Source: Vibrio sp. ES.051 (GTDB lineage: Bacteria; Pseudomonadota; Gammaproteobacteria; Enterobacterales; Vibrionaceae). From it: a stretch of 64,000 nucleotides of DNA. The stretch lies in assembly GCF_002563795.1 (NCBI RefSeq), contig NZ_PDJL01000004.1, positions 1,302,001 to 1,366,000 of the forward strand. The letters run 5' to 3'. Position 1 is the first letter of the stretch; every line of letters begins with the position of its first letter. Positions 16,767-27,395 of this stretch are shown here, piece by piece. The notes under the pieces were generated by a model that did no database searches, had not been told where the DNA came from, and was given only the letters and a program-made list of their open reading frames with translations. The position numbers and the translations under genes were made by a program.

Positions 16767-17960
16767 ATGACTGCTGCTATCTATTTGGTTAAAGGTCGTG
16801 AGAAATCGGTTAAGCGAAAGCACCCTTGGATTTTCTCTAGAGGTATCAATAAAGTTGAGGGTGAACCAAAACTTGGCGAAACCGTTGATGTATTCACTTA
16901 CGATGGAAAATGGCTAGCAAAAGCCGCGTATTCTCCGGTTTCTCAAATTCGTGCTCGTATTTGGAGTTTTGAAAAAGAAAATATTGATAAAGCGTTTTTC
17001 GTTAAGCGTTTGAAACATGCACAACTTCTTCGTGAAGACATCATCGAGCGAGATGGCCTTACTGGTTACCGTTTAATTGCCGGAGAATCAGATGGCCTTC
17101 CGGGCGTAACTATCGACCGTTACCAAAACTTTTTTGTATGTCAGTTGTTGAGTGCCGGAGCCGAATACAATAAGCCCGCTATCATTGAAGCATTAATCGA
17201 ATGCTTCCCGGAAAGCAATATTTACGAACGCTCTGATGTGGCCGTTCGTAAAAAGGAAGGCTTAGACGAAACGACTGGTGTTCTGCATGGTGAAGAACCT
17301 CCGAAGTCTGTCGTTATCGAAGAGAATGGCGTAAAAATCAGTGTTGATATCGTTGGTGGTCACAAAACTGGTTTCTATCTAGACCAACGTGATAGTCGCC
17401 AACAGTCGATGAAATACATGAAAAATAAAGAAGTTCTCAACTGCTTCTCTTATACTGGCGGCTTCGGCCTTTATGCTCTTAAAGGTGAGGCAAAGCGCGT
17501 AATTAATGCCGACGTTTCTCAGCCAGCACTCGACACTGCAAAGCACAACGCAGAATTGAACGAATTTGATATTTCGAAAAAGCGCGCCGTGTTTCTAAAC
17601 GCAGACGTATTTAAGCTGCTTCGCGAGTATCGTGACCAAGGCACAAAATTTGATGTTGTGATTATGGATCCGCCTAAATTTGCGGAGAGTAAAGCGCAAC
17701 TCAACGGCGCTTGCCGTGGTTACAAAGATATCAATATGTTAGCCATGCAAATTCTAAAGCCGGGTGGCACGTTGCTAACCTATTCTTGCTCGGGACTAAT
17801 GGATCAAGTGTTATTCCAGAAAATTATTGCAGACGCTGCCTTAGACGCGAACCGCCAGGTGAAGTTTGTAGAGCGTTTTGAGCAAGCAGCGGATCATCCA
17901 ACTGACACTGCTTATCCTGAAGGTTTCTACCTAAAAGGCTTTGCATGTAAAGTGCTTTGA
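16767..17960 (+). CDS. rlmI: 23S rRNA (cytosine-C5) methyltransferase RlmI
   Basis: The product is 397 aa (E. coli RlmI is 396). It has an N-terminal PUA-like domain ([21 protein letters not shown]), the linker [17 protein letters not shown], and a Rossmann methyltransferase domain with SAM motif [24 protein letters not shown], and TYSCSGLM with the catalytic cysteine. It makes m5C1962 in 23S rRNA. Its place near yccX and tusE is conserved with E. coli. Confidence 0.93.
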   Translation: MTAAIYLVKGREKSVKRKHPWIFSRGINKVEGEPKLGETVDVFTYDGKWLAKAAYSPVSQIRARIWSFEKENIDKAFFVKRLKHAQLLREDIIERDGLTGYRLIAGESDGLPGVTIDRYQNFFVCQLLSAGAEYNKPAIIEALIECFPESNIYERSDVAVRKKEGLDETTGVLHGEEPPKSVVIEENGVKISVDIVGGHKTGFYLDQRDSRQQSMKYMKNKEVLNCFSYTGGFGLYALKGEAKRVINADVSQPALDTAKHNAELNEFDISKKRAVFLNADVFKLLREYRDQGTKFDVVIMDPPKFAESKAQLNGACRGYKDINMLAMQILKPGGTLLTYSCSGLMDQVLFQKIIADAALDANRQVKFVERFEQAADHPTDTAYPEGFYLKGFACKVL

Positions 17961-17990
17961 CACCACCTCAATGGCGCTTGCGTTGTTAAG

Positions 17991-18019
17991 AAAAAACGGA
18001 GCTTTTCGCTCCGTTTTTT
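17991..18019 (+). terminator. Bidirectional terminator between rlmI and the adhesin gene
   Basis: AAACGGAGC / GCTCCGTTT with A6 and T6 flanks; it can serve rlmI (plus) and the adhesin gene (minus). Confidence 0.9.
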
Positions 18020-18029
18020 CTCTCTTCTA

Positions 18030-21000
18030 TTATTCTCTTAATTGCTCAAGATTAGAAATCAGACTATTGGCAATATCGGCTGCAGAAGCACCATCAAAGT
18101 TAACCTCCAACTGTTGTCCATCTTTGTTGATGGTTAAGGTTGAGTTCCCGGAGCCTTCAGTTATAGACAAGGATATGCTATTCACTTGACCAGAAAAATC
18201 ACCAGACTCAAAGTCATCAAGTAATGCCGACATATCGGTGCCAGACACATCATCAAATAGATCTCTTAGTTCAAGTTTATCACCTTCTGACGCATCAAAG
18301 TCTGTCACTGAGTCCACAGCATCATCCATTTGAGTCCAAACAAAGGTATCTTCATCGCCTCCACCAGTAAGGATATCGTAGTCTAAACCTCCGATTATGA
18401 TATCTTCACCTGCATTACCTGAAATAGTATCCTCTCCTTCTCCACCAAGTAAGATATCGGCACCTGCTGTACCGATAAGCGCATCGTTATCATTTCCGCC
18501 CACGCCTGGAACACTGCCAGCACTGCCGGTGACAGAGACAGTAAGTGCACCTATATCAAAATCACCGTTTGACGATTCAGTTCGATAAGAGATTCTCGCA
18601 CTGTCTCCATCATCCAAATTATTTGACGGGATAAAGACCAATTGATTGTCTACGATGAGCACTTGACCTTTACTTGAATCAACCACTGCGTCAGCTAATG
18701 TCAATGTGGCTGCGTTGTCGTTATTGGTGTCGTTTGAAAGCACATCAACCACTATTGGTGTGCCTTCAGGTGTAGATGCAGCATCATCAACGGCCTCGAC
18801 AGAGTTTGGCTCTAAATCAAACGAAACGGTTTCTACAATAGTATCTCCATCACCGTCTGTTAGTACATAATCGAAATCAAACTGTGTTGCAACTGCAATC
18901 GATGAAGCAAAGAAGGTGTACTCCCCAGTATTCAAGTCGATAACCACAGAATTTTGACTATCTACTACAAGCGTTACTGTTTCTTCAACAATATCAACAA
19001 TCGCCGTTGCTCCTGTATTGTTGGCACCATCATCCACCGTAATGGTTGTGCCATCAAACATCACCGTAATACCTGTTGCACCACCATAGTTAAACGACGA
19101 TACATAACCACCATCAGCACCAAAGAATGACGTACTTCCACCCATACCAGACGAACCTAAAGCGCCTGTAATTGGTGTAACGACCGATTGGATAAGTATC
19201 GCTGGAAGGCTATTGATATCCGGAACAATTATTGGTGAAATTTGCTTATCTATAGGGTTGTTCGCATCATAGGCAACTGGCTCTAAGAACTGAGTCGACG
19301 CCCCACTACCAATACCATAAGCAAGTCCTGTTACATTGTATTGCTCTAGCTGCGCTTCCCAATCCGCCTGTTCTGTCGCATTAATCTGATTCCCAGGAGA
19401 GTTAGGGTTACCATCCGACAGGAAATAGCTGAGGTTGTTTGCGTCTTCAAGTAACTCAACATTACCCCATACGTCATCTTCGACAGCAAGTGCAATGGCA
19501 TCGTCATAGTCCGTACCACCACCTGCAGTTAAACCATTGATCAGATCGATAGCTTGATCAACATCCATCCAAATTGTCGTTAAATCATTAGGTAAACTGT
19601 TATCTGACGATTCATTACCACTTTCACCAAGAATATTCGCGTTACTACTAAAAGTCGTGATTTGAACTTTGGTATCTCCAAGCAGTTGATATTCTAATAA
19701 CAATGCTATCGATGCACTTTTCAGCACATCAAGGCGCGAAGTAACGACATTAAAGCTCGAACCCGTGACAGAGTCCCACCCCATCGAACCTGATACGTCT
19801 AAGATTAACTGAACATTGGAACCAGTTGTTTGCATGGCATTAACGTCTTCTACAACCATTTCAGCAAATGGTGAATCATCTTCAATGGCGACTGTAGCGG
19901 TTGCTGAGCTAGTAACACCGAACGCATTTGATGCAATAACAGGAACTTCTAAATCTATCACATCTTCACCACCACCATCTGGGTGATCGACTTTTCCTAG
20001 TAACTCTGCTGATAAATTGCCTAGGTCATCAACCGACACCTCGATAATAGGCTGACCGCTTGCGGAACCTGTTAGTATTTTATCGCTGTTCGATAATGTC
20101 CAAACTAAGGTGTCCCCACCACTTGAGATTAGTGCCGTTGGAAGACCCAATGTGACACTCTCAACCGTCGAACCTAAATTAAGTGTGTCGGTATCATTAA
20201 TGGAATCTGTTGTATCAGTGAAACCAGCCAATGCGGCACTGTCGACATTCGCATCGGACAAACCTTCTTCAGATACGCTCAACGCTACACCAGAAATCGT
20301 TGGTGGTATCGCTGGATTAACCGCAAATGATCCAGAAACACTATCTCCATCGGCATCCGTTACTGTATACCCAAAGTCGATATAACCATCACCTATTGGC
20401 TTGCTGAGTGGCTCGTACTGAACGAACTCCCACTTACCTGTACTCGGCGTAAACTGCACTTCGAACGCAACAACATTATCCGTTGAACCAACTAAACGAT
20501 TAAGGTTTTGCGGATCGACGCTGACCGTAATATCGTCACCATCTGCGGTCTTTAAACCAGACTCTGCACCTGTTAATACTGTTGTTCCTGGACCATCAGC
20601 ACCGTAGGTAGAACTAATCGTTCCTTCTGCAGACGCGATCGGAGTGCCGCCATCAGAACCAATAAAGGTAATGGCTCTAACAGTAAAGTCACTATTATCT
20701 TCGATATTCGAAGCATTACCATTACCCGTTGCTTCCAGAATGATCTGGTCGAAACCACCTTGTTGAACACTAAAGTTTGCTGCGAAATCGCCACTCTGAG
20801 CATCTGAACTAAATGTTTGCTGGGCAATAAGTACGCCATCTCGATAGAATGACGCCAGCCCTTCTTCTAGTTCACCACCAAACATTTTGGCAAATTCAAT
20901 TTCAGCACCAAATGCAACTTTATCGCCTAAATCTATAATGAGTTTTTCAGATACTCCTTGCTCGTTAGCAAAGCGGTAATCGATCTCGTTATCCAATGGG

Positions 21001-24000
21001 AAGCCGTTATCACCTGAACTTTTAACACCAATACCATCTGAAGACTGATTGATTTGTGCAGCACCAAGCGTAACCGATTCATCTGAAAGAAAACCTTCAG
21101 CTGTGACTACAACATCACCAAAAGATCGGCTGAAAGAGTCTGACCCATTACCTATAAAACTAACTTGCCCAGTAATAACATCAGGGATATTCAGGTTTGT
21201 TACATCTACAGCTTGTACATTGTTAGGAACCAATGGGCGGTCATCTTCAACGACAATGTTTAGGCTTTCAGACGTTGTGCTTTGACCGTCACTGACTGAA
21301 ATCTGCAAATCAAAGTCAATGATATCTTCAACATCGTTCACCGGATGATCTAGTGGTTCAAACAATGTGACGGTGTAATCCCAAGATCCTTGTCCTGAGA
21401 CGGCAGGTTCAGTGAGGACGACTGTTGCAACAACAGCCAAACTTGCAGTAGAAGCCGTCAATGTTTGATTATTACTGTTCCATACCCAAGAGACCGGTTC
21501 CCCGCCCGATGTAAGCGTATTTGGACCAGAAAGAACTACTGAAACATTTGCGGTATCAGGGTCTCCAACCGTAAATGTTCCTGAGAAACTGGCAGCATTT
21601 ACTGTGTCGGTAGGTGAACCAGTATTGTCAGGAATACCATTGGTTAAACCTTCTTCCGAAACAACAACATCGATGACATCAGAGATAGTCGGAGGTGCAT
21701 CGTCGTCGATAATGGTTGCGTTACCGAGATCTGAGCCTGATACAGGGCCAACGCCGACAACAGAAACGCTAAAGTCCTCATCTTGCTCAAATATTGCATC
21801 ATTTACAGTATCAATGCGTACATCGAATTCCGTCAAGCCTGCCGGAACCGTGACTAAGCCGGAGGCGGGCACCGTGGTCCAGCCTGAGCCAGTATTGTAT
21901 TCCAAGGAGCCTAGATCCCCCGCTTCGGTATCGCCAAGGTTTAAGCCTAACTCGACTTGAACCTCCGCTTCAGAGGCGTTCGATAAGGTGACTTTGAAGT
22001 TGGCGGTTTCCCCTTCATTAATCGTGCCCGCATCGCTGATGGACACCATCGGACGGTCATCATCTGGATCCGACCCGGGGCCATTGCCGTCATCGACGAT
22101 GGTCGCCGTGCCGGTGTCGCTGCCTTGCACCGCACCCACTCCCGTGACATCCACACTGAAGTTTTCTGCGCCTTCATACACTTCGTCGTCAATCGACGCA
22201 ATGCGCACATCGAACTCGGTCAAGCCTGCCGGAACCGTGACTAAGCCGGAAACGGGCACCGTGGTCCATCCCGAGCCGGTGTTGTATTCCAAGGTGCCGA
22301 GATCTCCTGCTTCGGTATCGCCGAGGTTTAAGCCTAATTCAACTTGAACCTCCGCTTCGGAGGCATTCGTCAGTGACACGACAAAATTCGCCGTCTCTCC
22401 TTCATTAATCGTGCCCGCATCGCTGATGGACACCATCGGACGGTCATCATCCGGATCCGATCCCGGGCCACTGCCATCATCGACGATGGTCGCTGTGCCG
22501 GTGCCGGTGTCGCTGCCTTGCACCGCACCCACTCCCGTGACATCCACACTGAAGTTTTCTGCGCCTTCATACACTTCGTCGTCAATCGACGCAATGCGCA
22601 CATCGAATTCCGTCAAGCCTGCCGGAACCGTGACTAAGCCGGAAACGGGCACCGTGGTCCATCCCGAGCCGGTGTTGTATTCCAAGGTGCCGAGATCTCC
22701 TGCTTCGGTATCGCCGAGGTTTAAGCCTAATTCAACTTGAACCTCCGCTTCGGAGGCATTCGTCAGTGACACGACAAAATTCGCCGTCTCTCCTTCATTA
22801 ATCGTGCCCGCATCGCTGATGGACACCATCGGACGGTCATCATCTGGATCCGACCCGGGGCCATTGCCGTCATCGACGATGGTCGCCGTGCCGGTGTCGC
22901 TGCCTTGCACCGCACCCACTCCCGTGACATCCACACTGAAGTTTTCTGCGCCTTCATACACTTCGTCGTCAATCGACGCAATGCGCACATCGAATTCCGT
23001 CAAGCCTGCCGGAACCGTGACTAAGCCGGAAACGGGCACCGTGGTCCATCCCGAGCCGGTGTTGTATTCCAAGGTGCCGAGATCCCCCGCTTCGGTATCG
23101 CCAAGGTTTAAGCCTAACTCGACTTGAACCTCCGCTTCAGAGGCGTTCGATAAGGTGACTTTGAAGTTGGCGGTTTCCCCTTCATTAATCGTGCCCGCAT
23201 CGCTGATGGACACCATCGGACGGTCATCATCTGGATCCGACCCGGGGCCATTGCCGTCATCGACGATGGTCGCCGTGCCGGTGTCGCTGCCTTGCACCGC
23301 ACCCACTCCCGTGACATCCACACTGAAGTTTTCTGCGCCTTCATACACTTCGTCGTCAATCGACGCAATGCGCACATCGAACTCGGTCAAGCCTGCCGGA
23401 ACCGTGACTAAGCCGGAAACGGGCACCGTGGTCCATCCCGAGCCGGTGTTGTATTCCAAGGTGCCGAGATCTCCTGCTTCGGTATCGCCGAGGTTTAAGC
23501 CTAATTCAACTTGAACCTCCGCTTCGGAGGCATTCGTCAGTGACACGACAAAATTCGCCGTCTCTCCTTCATTAATCGTGCCCGCATCGCTGATGGACAC
23601 CATCGGACGGTCATCATCCGGATCCGATCCCGGGCCACTGCCATCATCGACGATGGTCGCTGTGCCGGTGTCGCTGCCTTGCACCGCACCCACTCCCGTG
23701 ACATCCACACTGAAGTTTTCTGCGCCTTCATACACTTCGTCGTCAATCGACGCAATGCGCACATCGAACTCGGTCAAGCCTGCCGGAACCGTGACTAAGC
23801 CGGAAACGGGCACCGTGGTCCATCCCGAGCCGGTGTTGTATTCCAAGGTGCCGAGATCTCCTGCTTCGGTATCGCCGAGGTTTAAGCCTAATTCAACTTG
23901 AACCTCCGCTTCGGAGGCATTCGTCAGTGACACGACAAAATTCGCCGTCTCTCCTTCATTAATCGTGCCCGCATCGCTGATGGACACCATCGGACGGTCA

Positions 24001-25637
24001 TCATCCGGATCCGATCCCGGGCCACTGCCATCATCGACGATGGTCGCTGTGCCGGTGTCGCTGCCTTGCACCGCACCCACTCCCGTGACATCCACACTGA
24101 AGTTTTCTGCGCCTTCATACACTTCGTCGTCAATCGACGCAATGCGCACATCGAATTCCGTCAAGCCTGCCGGAACCGTGACTAAGCCGGAAACGGGCAC
24201 CGTGGTCCATCCCGAGCCGGTGTTGTATTCCAAGGTGCCGAGATCTCCTGCTTCGGTATCGCCGAGGTTTAAGCCTAATTCAACTTGAACCTCCGCTTCG
24301 GAGGCATTCGTCAGTGACACGACAAAATTCGCCGTCTCTCCTTCATTAATCGTGCCCGCATCGCTGATGGACACCATCGGACGGTCATCATCTGGATCCG
24401 ACCCGGGGCCATTGCCGTCATCGACGATGGTCGCCGTGCCGGTGTCGCTGCCTTGCACCGCACCCACTCCCGTGACATCCACACTGAAGTTTTCTGCGCC
24501 TTCATACACTTCGTCGTCAATCGACGCAATGCGCACATCGAATTCCGTCAAGCCTGCCGGAACCGTGACTAAGCCGGAAACGGGCACCGTGGTCCATCCC
24601 GAGCCGGTGTTGTATTCCAAGGTGCCGAGATCTCCTGCTTCGGTATCACCGAGGTTTAAGCCTAACTCGACTTGAACCTCCGCTTCAGAGGCGTTCGATA
24701 AGGTGACTTTGAAGTTGGCGGTTTCCCCTTCATTAATTGTGCCTGCATCGCTGATGGACACCATCGGACGGTCATCATCTGGATCCTCGCCCGGGCCATT
24801 GCCGTCATCGACGATGGTCGCCGTGCCTAAAACGGGGGTATTTTGCTCATCAGTACTTCCTGAAAGTGTGAAGGTTTCTGGACCTTCGAGCACGGAGTCA
24901 TCTACAGAGTCTAAAGAAACGGTAAAAGTGCTCTCGCCAGAAGGTATCGATACAGTAAAAGCACCGTTCTCATCGACTTGAACCTCCTCCGTTAAGCCAT
25001 CAGAAAAGGTCACAAGTACCGTATCATCAATATAGTCGACACCAACTTGGTCAGATGAACCACCAGTAGCGGAATCATCTGATAACGAAAAATTGATGTT
25101 GGTATTGTCTTGAATTGGCTGGCTCAGCGTAATATCAAAGAAAACTCGATTACCCTCATTAACTACCGGGTTCGAGATATCCTGAACAAAGTTTGTCTCG
25201 GGTAATGGCGCGTTTCTCGCTTGAATATATTCAAGTAAAGAGAGTGCTTGAGTACTTGACAGTCCAATACCATCAATACCGCTTGTCTCAAAATTGGTAC
25301 TTGCTAGTGATTCGGCACCAGTTCGATCTACCGCGCCCGTTGTCTGCGGGCTAGATCCAATATTTTCACCCGCTGCAGTTTCGAACTCTTCACCAAGCTG
25401 AGTTGGGTCCTCTCCACTCGCTATCGCTTCAATCAGTGCAGTAATATCATCGGTTACATTTATCGCGCTGCCTTGCGGTGTCACTTGTTCGATGACAAGC
25501 TCTGAAGTGTCTGAAACCTCTTCAATAATTAATTCCCCGGGTTGAGGTAATTGTCCTTCTTCTAAGATTCTAATTTCCCCATCCAGCCCGATAACTACTA
25601 TGTTGCCCATTAATGAGCTCAAAGTTAGTCGATCCAT
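18030..25637 (-). CDS. Giant type I-secreted repeat adhesin (LapA/BapA type)
   Basis: The protein is 2535 aa, acidic and cysteine-poor. Residues 1-130 are a retention module (MGNIVVIGLDGEIRILEEGQ) followed by DPTQLGEEFETAAGE, where TAAG at 87-90 matches the LapG protease site. Eight Calx-beta-like repeats of 129 residues follow (about 283-1316, RPMVSISDAGTINEGETANF start, ATIVDDG end), then T1SS-143-type domains, a von Willebrand A domain with MIDAS motif DVSGSMG near 1943, a cadherin-like segment, RTX nonapeptides (GGEGEDTISG, about 2380-2430), and a C-terminal secretion signal. ATG 25637 is chosen over TTG 25658 because GAGG precedes it. The likely role is surface attachment and biofilm, released when LapG cleaves it. 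No ABC or membrane-fusion secretion gene is adjacent. Confidence 0.92.
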   Translation of the reverse strand: MDRLTLSSLMGNIVVIGLDGEIRILEEGQLPQPGELIIEEVSDTSELVIEQVTPQGSAINVTDDITALIEAIASGEDPTQLGEEFETAAGENIGSSPQTTGAVDRTGAESLASTNFETSGIDGIGLSSTQALSLLEYIQARNAPLPETNFVQDISNPVVNEGNRVFFDITLSQPIQDNTNINFSLSDDSATGGSSDQVGVDYIDDTVLVTFSDGLTEEVQVDENGAFTVSIPSGESTFTVSLDSVDDSVLEGPETFTLSGSTDEQNTPVLGTATIVDDGNGPGEDPDDDRPMVSISDAGTINEGETANFKVTLSNASEAEVQVELGLNLGDTEAGDLGTLEYNTGSGWTTVPVSGLVTVPAGLTEFDVRIASIDDEVYEGAENFSVDVTGVGAVQGSDTGTATIVDDGNGPGSDPDDDRPMVSISDAGTINEGETANFVVSLTNASEAEVQVELGLNLGDTEAGDLGTLEYNTGSGWTTVPVSGLVTVPAGLTEFDVRIASIDDEVYEGAENFSVDVTGVGAVQGSDTGTATIVDDGSGPGSDPDDDRPMVSISDAGTINEGETANFVVSLTNASEAEVQVELGLNLGDTEAGDLGTLEYNTGSGWTTVPVSGLVTVPAGLTEFDVRIASIDDEVYEGAENFSVDVTGVGAVQGSDTGTATIVDDGSGPGSDPDDDRPMVSISDAGTINEGETANFVVSLTNASEAEVQVELGLNLGDTEAGDLGTLEYNTGSGWTTVPVSGLVTVPAGLTEFDVRIASIDDEVYEGAENFSVDVTGVGAVQGSDTGTATIVDDGNGPGSDPDDDRPMVSISDAGTINEGETANFKVTLSNASEAEVQVELGLNLGDTEAGDLGTLEYNTGSGWTTVPVSGLVTVPAGLTEFDVRIASIDDEVYEGAENFSVDVTGVGAVQGSDTGTATIVDDGNGPGSDPDDDRPMVSISDAGTINEGETANFVVSLTNASEAEVQVELGLNLGDTEAGDLGTLEYNTGSGWTTVPVSGLVTVPAGLTEFDVRIASIDDEVYEGAENFSVDVTGVGAVQGSDTGTGTATIVDDGSGPGSDPDDDRPMVSISDAGTINEGETANFVVSLTNASEAEVQVELGLNLGDTEAGDLGTLEYNTGSGWTTVPVSGLVTVPAGLTEFDVRIASIDDEVYEGAENFSVDVTGVGAVQGSDTGTATIVDDGNGPGSDPDDDRPMVSISDAGTINEGETANFKVTLSNASEAEVQVELGLNLGDTEAGDLGSLEYNTGSGWTTVPASGLVTVPAGLTEFDVRIDTVNDAIFEQDEDFSVSVVGVGPVSGSDLGNATIIDDDAPPTISDVIDVVVSEEGLTNGIPDNTGSPTDTVNAASFSGTFTVGDPDTANVSVVLSGPNTLTSGGEPVSWVWNSNNQTLTASTASLAVVATVVLTEPAVSGQGSWDYTVTLFEPLDHPVNDVEDIIDFDLQISVSDGQSTTSESLNIVVEDDRPLVPNNVQAVDVTNLNIPDVITGQVSFIGNGSDSFSRSFGDVVVTAEGFLSDESVTLGAAQINQSSDGIGVKSSGDNGFPLDNEIDYRFANEQGVSEKLIIDLGDKVAFGAEIEFAKMFGGELEEGLASFYRDGVLIAQQTFSSDAQSGDFAANFSVQQGGFDQIILEATGNGNASNIEDNSDFTVRAITFIGSDGGTPIASAEGTISSTYGADGPGTTVLTGAESGLKTADGDDITVSVDPQNLNRLVGSTDNVVAFEVQFTPSTGKWEFVQYEPLSKPIGDGYIDFGYTVTDADGDSVSGSFAVNPAIPPTISGVALSVSEEGLSDANVDSAALAGFTDTTDSINDTDTLNLGSTVESVTLGLPTALISSGGDTLVWTLSNSDKILTGSASGQPIIEVSVDDLGNLSAELLGKVDHPDGGGEDVIDLEVPVIASNAFGVTSSATATVAIEDDSPFAEMVVEDVNAMQTTGSNVQLILDVSGSMGWDSVTGSSFNVVTSRLDVLKSASIALLLEYQLLGDTKVQITTFSSNANILGESGNESSDNSLPNDLTTIWMDVDQAIDLINGLTAGGGTDYDDAIALAVEDDVWGNVELLEDANNLSYFLSDGNPNSPGNQINATEQADWEAQLEQYNVTGLAYGIGSGASTQFLEPVAYDANNPIDKQISPIIVPDINSLPAILIQSVVTPITGALGSSGMGGSTSFFGADGGYVSSFNYGGATGITVMFDGTTITVDDGANNTGATAIVDIVEETVTLVVDSQNSVVIDLNTGEYTFFASSIAVATQFDFDYVLTDGDGDTIVETVSFDLEPNSVEAVDDAASTPEGTPIVVDVLSNDTNNDNAATLTLADAVVDSSKGQVLIVDNQLVFIPSNNLDDGDSARISYRTESSNGDFDIGALTVSVTGSAGSVPGVGGNDNDALIGTAGADILLGGEGEDTISGNAGEDIIIGGLDYDILTGGGDEDTFVWTQMDDAVDSVTDFDASEGDKLELRDLFDDVSGTDMSALLDDFESGDFSGQVNSISLSITEGSGNSTLTINKDGQQLEVNFDGASAADIANSLISNLEQLRE
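21691..24786 (-). repeat. Eight tandem 387-bp coding repeats in the adhesin gene
   Basis: The DNA repeats every 387 bp and copies are nearly identical over long stretches. Two alternative sequence types alternate in at least two places: FVVSLTN versus FKVTLSN, and DDGSGPG versus DDGNGPG. Order from the N-terminus for the first: K,V,V,V,K,V,V,K. The sixth copy has a 6-bp duplication (near 22496-22507) adding Thr-Gly. The eighth copy diverges in its second half. Confidence 0.92.
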
Positions 25638-26078
25638 ATCTACCTCACCCCAATTCAAACCAAGTTAAAAGTTTGTTACTTCTACATTTACGTCTATAGT
25701 TTAGTCAAAATCATTATATTTTCGTTGTATGTGTGATTTATATTTTCGTTATGTGTGTGACTGTCAATAGTTAGACCGATTAATAACTCAGGGGGTGAGG
25801 TTATTTGAAAGCCATAAATTACACAGGTCGTGAAGCACTATGATATTAAGAACTCAAACTTTTCTTCTGCTTAAACCCACTGTGTTGCGAAGCAATATTT
25901 ACCACATGGTCTAGGATTTAAAGGGAGAACCTTTGGATTTTTCGAATAAAAACCTTGGTTTAACAGTCGGTTGAGATATTGCTTATCCAAACACTGTTTT
26001 TTACGATATTTCATCTCACTTTTGAGATAAAACTGAGGTGAAATAGCAAAAGCAACACAAATTTTTAGGAGAATCACC
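25638..26078. other. Divergent promoter region of adhesin and TolC-like gene
   Basis: A 441-bp AT-rich gap between divergent genes. The 68-codon frame on the minus strand at 25871-26077 has no ribosome site and looks non-coding. The notable content is a 24-bp-offset direct repeat near the adhesin promoter, listed separately. Confidence 0.5.
25713..25760 (-). promoter_or_regulatory. Direct repeat overlapping the putative adhesin promoter
   Basis: Two copies of TATATTTTCGTTRTRTGTGTGA-like sequence (25715-25736 and 25739-25760, plus-strand reading) are offset by 24 bp. On the minus strand each contains a -10-like hexamer (TATAAT at 25718-25713 and TATAAA in the other copy). A start near 25706 would give a leader of about 70 nt. 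The repeat is a plausible tandem operator or duplicated promoter element. Confidence 0.45.
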
Positions 26079-27395
26079 GTGAAATGGAACCGACTAAATA
26101 TTGCTTGCTGCTGTAGCTTAATAGTGTCTTTACCCGTTTTCGGTCAAACCTTAGAGCAAGCTGTGGCATTGACGTTAAAAAATAATCCAGATATTAAAAG
26201 CGCATTTAACGAATTCACTAGTAGACGCTATGTTAATGAAGCTTCTTCTGGCGCTTACTTGCCTTCCATCGATTTAGATGCAGGGATTGGCTATGAAGGA
26301 CTTGATCCATCCGATGAGGTCGGTCGTGGGGACACCGACTACACTCGGAAGGAAGCTTCTGTGACATTAACCCAGCTCATTTGGGATGGTAGCGCAACCT
26401 TAAATGATATTGATCGAACCGCTGCTGATGCAGAATCGGTTAGGTTCCAACTATTGGCTGACGCATCAGACAAAGCACTGGAAGTCACTAAAGTGTACTT
26501 AGATGCGGTCAAAGCCTATGAAATTTTGAAACTTTCTGAAAGCAATCTTGCGGTTCATAAAGATATTTATGACGACATTAAAAAACGTGTAAATTCAGGT
26601 ATCGGTTCAACAGCGGATTTAACTCAGGTGGAAGCACGTTTAGCCAAGGCGCATGGTAACTTAGCCGCAGCGCAAAATAATTTATACGATACACATACAA
26701 TGTTCACTCGCTTGGTGGGTCAAACTCCGCAAGGGCTGGTGTTTCCTAGAGCCGATCAAAACTTTATTCCATACACTGTTGATGAAGCGGTAAGTTTAGC
26801 CTTTGAACTGCACCCTGTCGTTCAAGTCTCGCTCGCTGATGTAGACTCCGCAAAATTTCAGTACAAACAATCTAAAGGGGTTAACTACCCAACTATCTCG
26901 ATTGAAGCGTCTCAGACATGGCGCGACGACGCTGATGGCCTCAAAGGCCGAAGTGATGAAACGCTTGCGATGCTACGCTTGCGTTACAACTTATTTAACG
27001 GTGGTAGTGATGCGGCGAATTCTGAAAACTTCGCATACCAATTGAACAAAGCAAAAGACTTGCGTGAAGGCGCATATCGAAATGTTGAGGAAGGATTGAG
27101 ACTCTCTTGGAGTGCACTGGATTTAACGCTCCAACAAAAAGAGTTTTTATCCGATCATGTTGATTCTGCATCAGAAACGGTCATTGCTTACGAGAAGCAA
27201 TACCGTATTGGTAAACGAACATTACTCGATTTGTTGAATACAGAAAATGAGTTATTTGAAGCACGTAAGGGTTACGTCGATTCAAAGTACGCTGAGCAGT
27301 ATGCAAAATATCGAGTGATGAATGCAACAGGTCAGCTATTGAGCGCTTTGAGAGTCGAAATGCCTAAAGAATGGCTACAAGAAGTGGAGTATTAA
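26079..27395 (+). CDS. TolC-family outer membrane protein, LapE/AggA type
   Basis: The product is 438 aa. A signal peptide precedes FGQTLEQAVALTLKNNPDIK, the usual first helix of TolC proteins. The two halves each carry long helices and a beta region (LPSIDLDAGIGYEG and YPTISIEASQTWRDD), and the end GKRTLLDLLNTENELFEAR is typical of type I secretion outer membrane proteins such as LapE and AggA. The GTG start at 26079 is chosen because TAGGAG lies at the right distance. It is divergent from the adhesin gene, so it most likely exports it. The stop overlaps the start of the lipoprotein gene. Confidence 0.9.
   Translation: MKWNRLNIACCCSLIVSLPVFGQTLEQAVALTLKNNPDIKSAFNEFTSRRYVNEASSGAYLPSIDLDAGIGYEGLDPSDEVGRGDTDYTRKEASVTLTQLIWDGSATLNDIDRTAADAESVRFQLLADASDKALEVTKVYLDAVKAYEILKLSESNLAVHKDIYDDIKKRVNSGIGSTADLTQVEARLAKAHGNLAAAQNNLYDTHTMFTRLVGQTPQGLVFPRADQNFIPYTVDEAVSLAFELHPVVQVSLADVDSAKFQYKQSKGVNYPTISIEASQTWRDDADGLKGRSDETLAMLRLRYNLFNGGSDAANSENFAYQLNKAKDLREGAYRNVEEGLRLSWSALDLTLQQKEFLSDHVDSASETVIAYEKQYRIGKRTLLDLLNTENELFEARKGYVDSKYAEQYAKYRVMNATGQLLSALRVEMPKEWLQEVEY

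Noticed and set aside
21691..24786. Possible CRISPR-like tandem array
   Set aside because: The unit is 387 bp, lies within one open frame and has no short repeat with unique spacers.
21604..24981. Series of plus-strand and alternative minus-strand frames of 75-119 codons recurring every 387 bp
   Set aside because: They are antisense and out-of-frame shadows of the adhesin repeats and recur only because the repeats do.
25871..26077. 68-codon minus-strand frame between adhesin and TolC-like genes
   Set aside because: No ribosome site, no family likeness, and it covers the TolC-like gene's promoter region.
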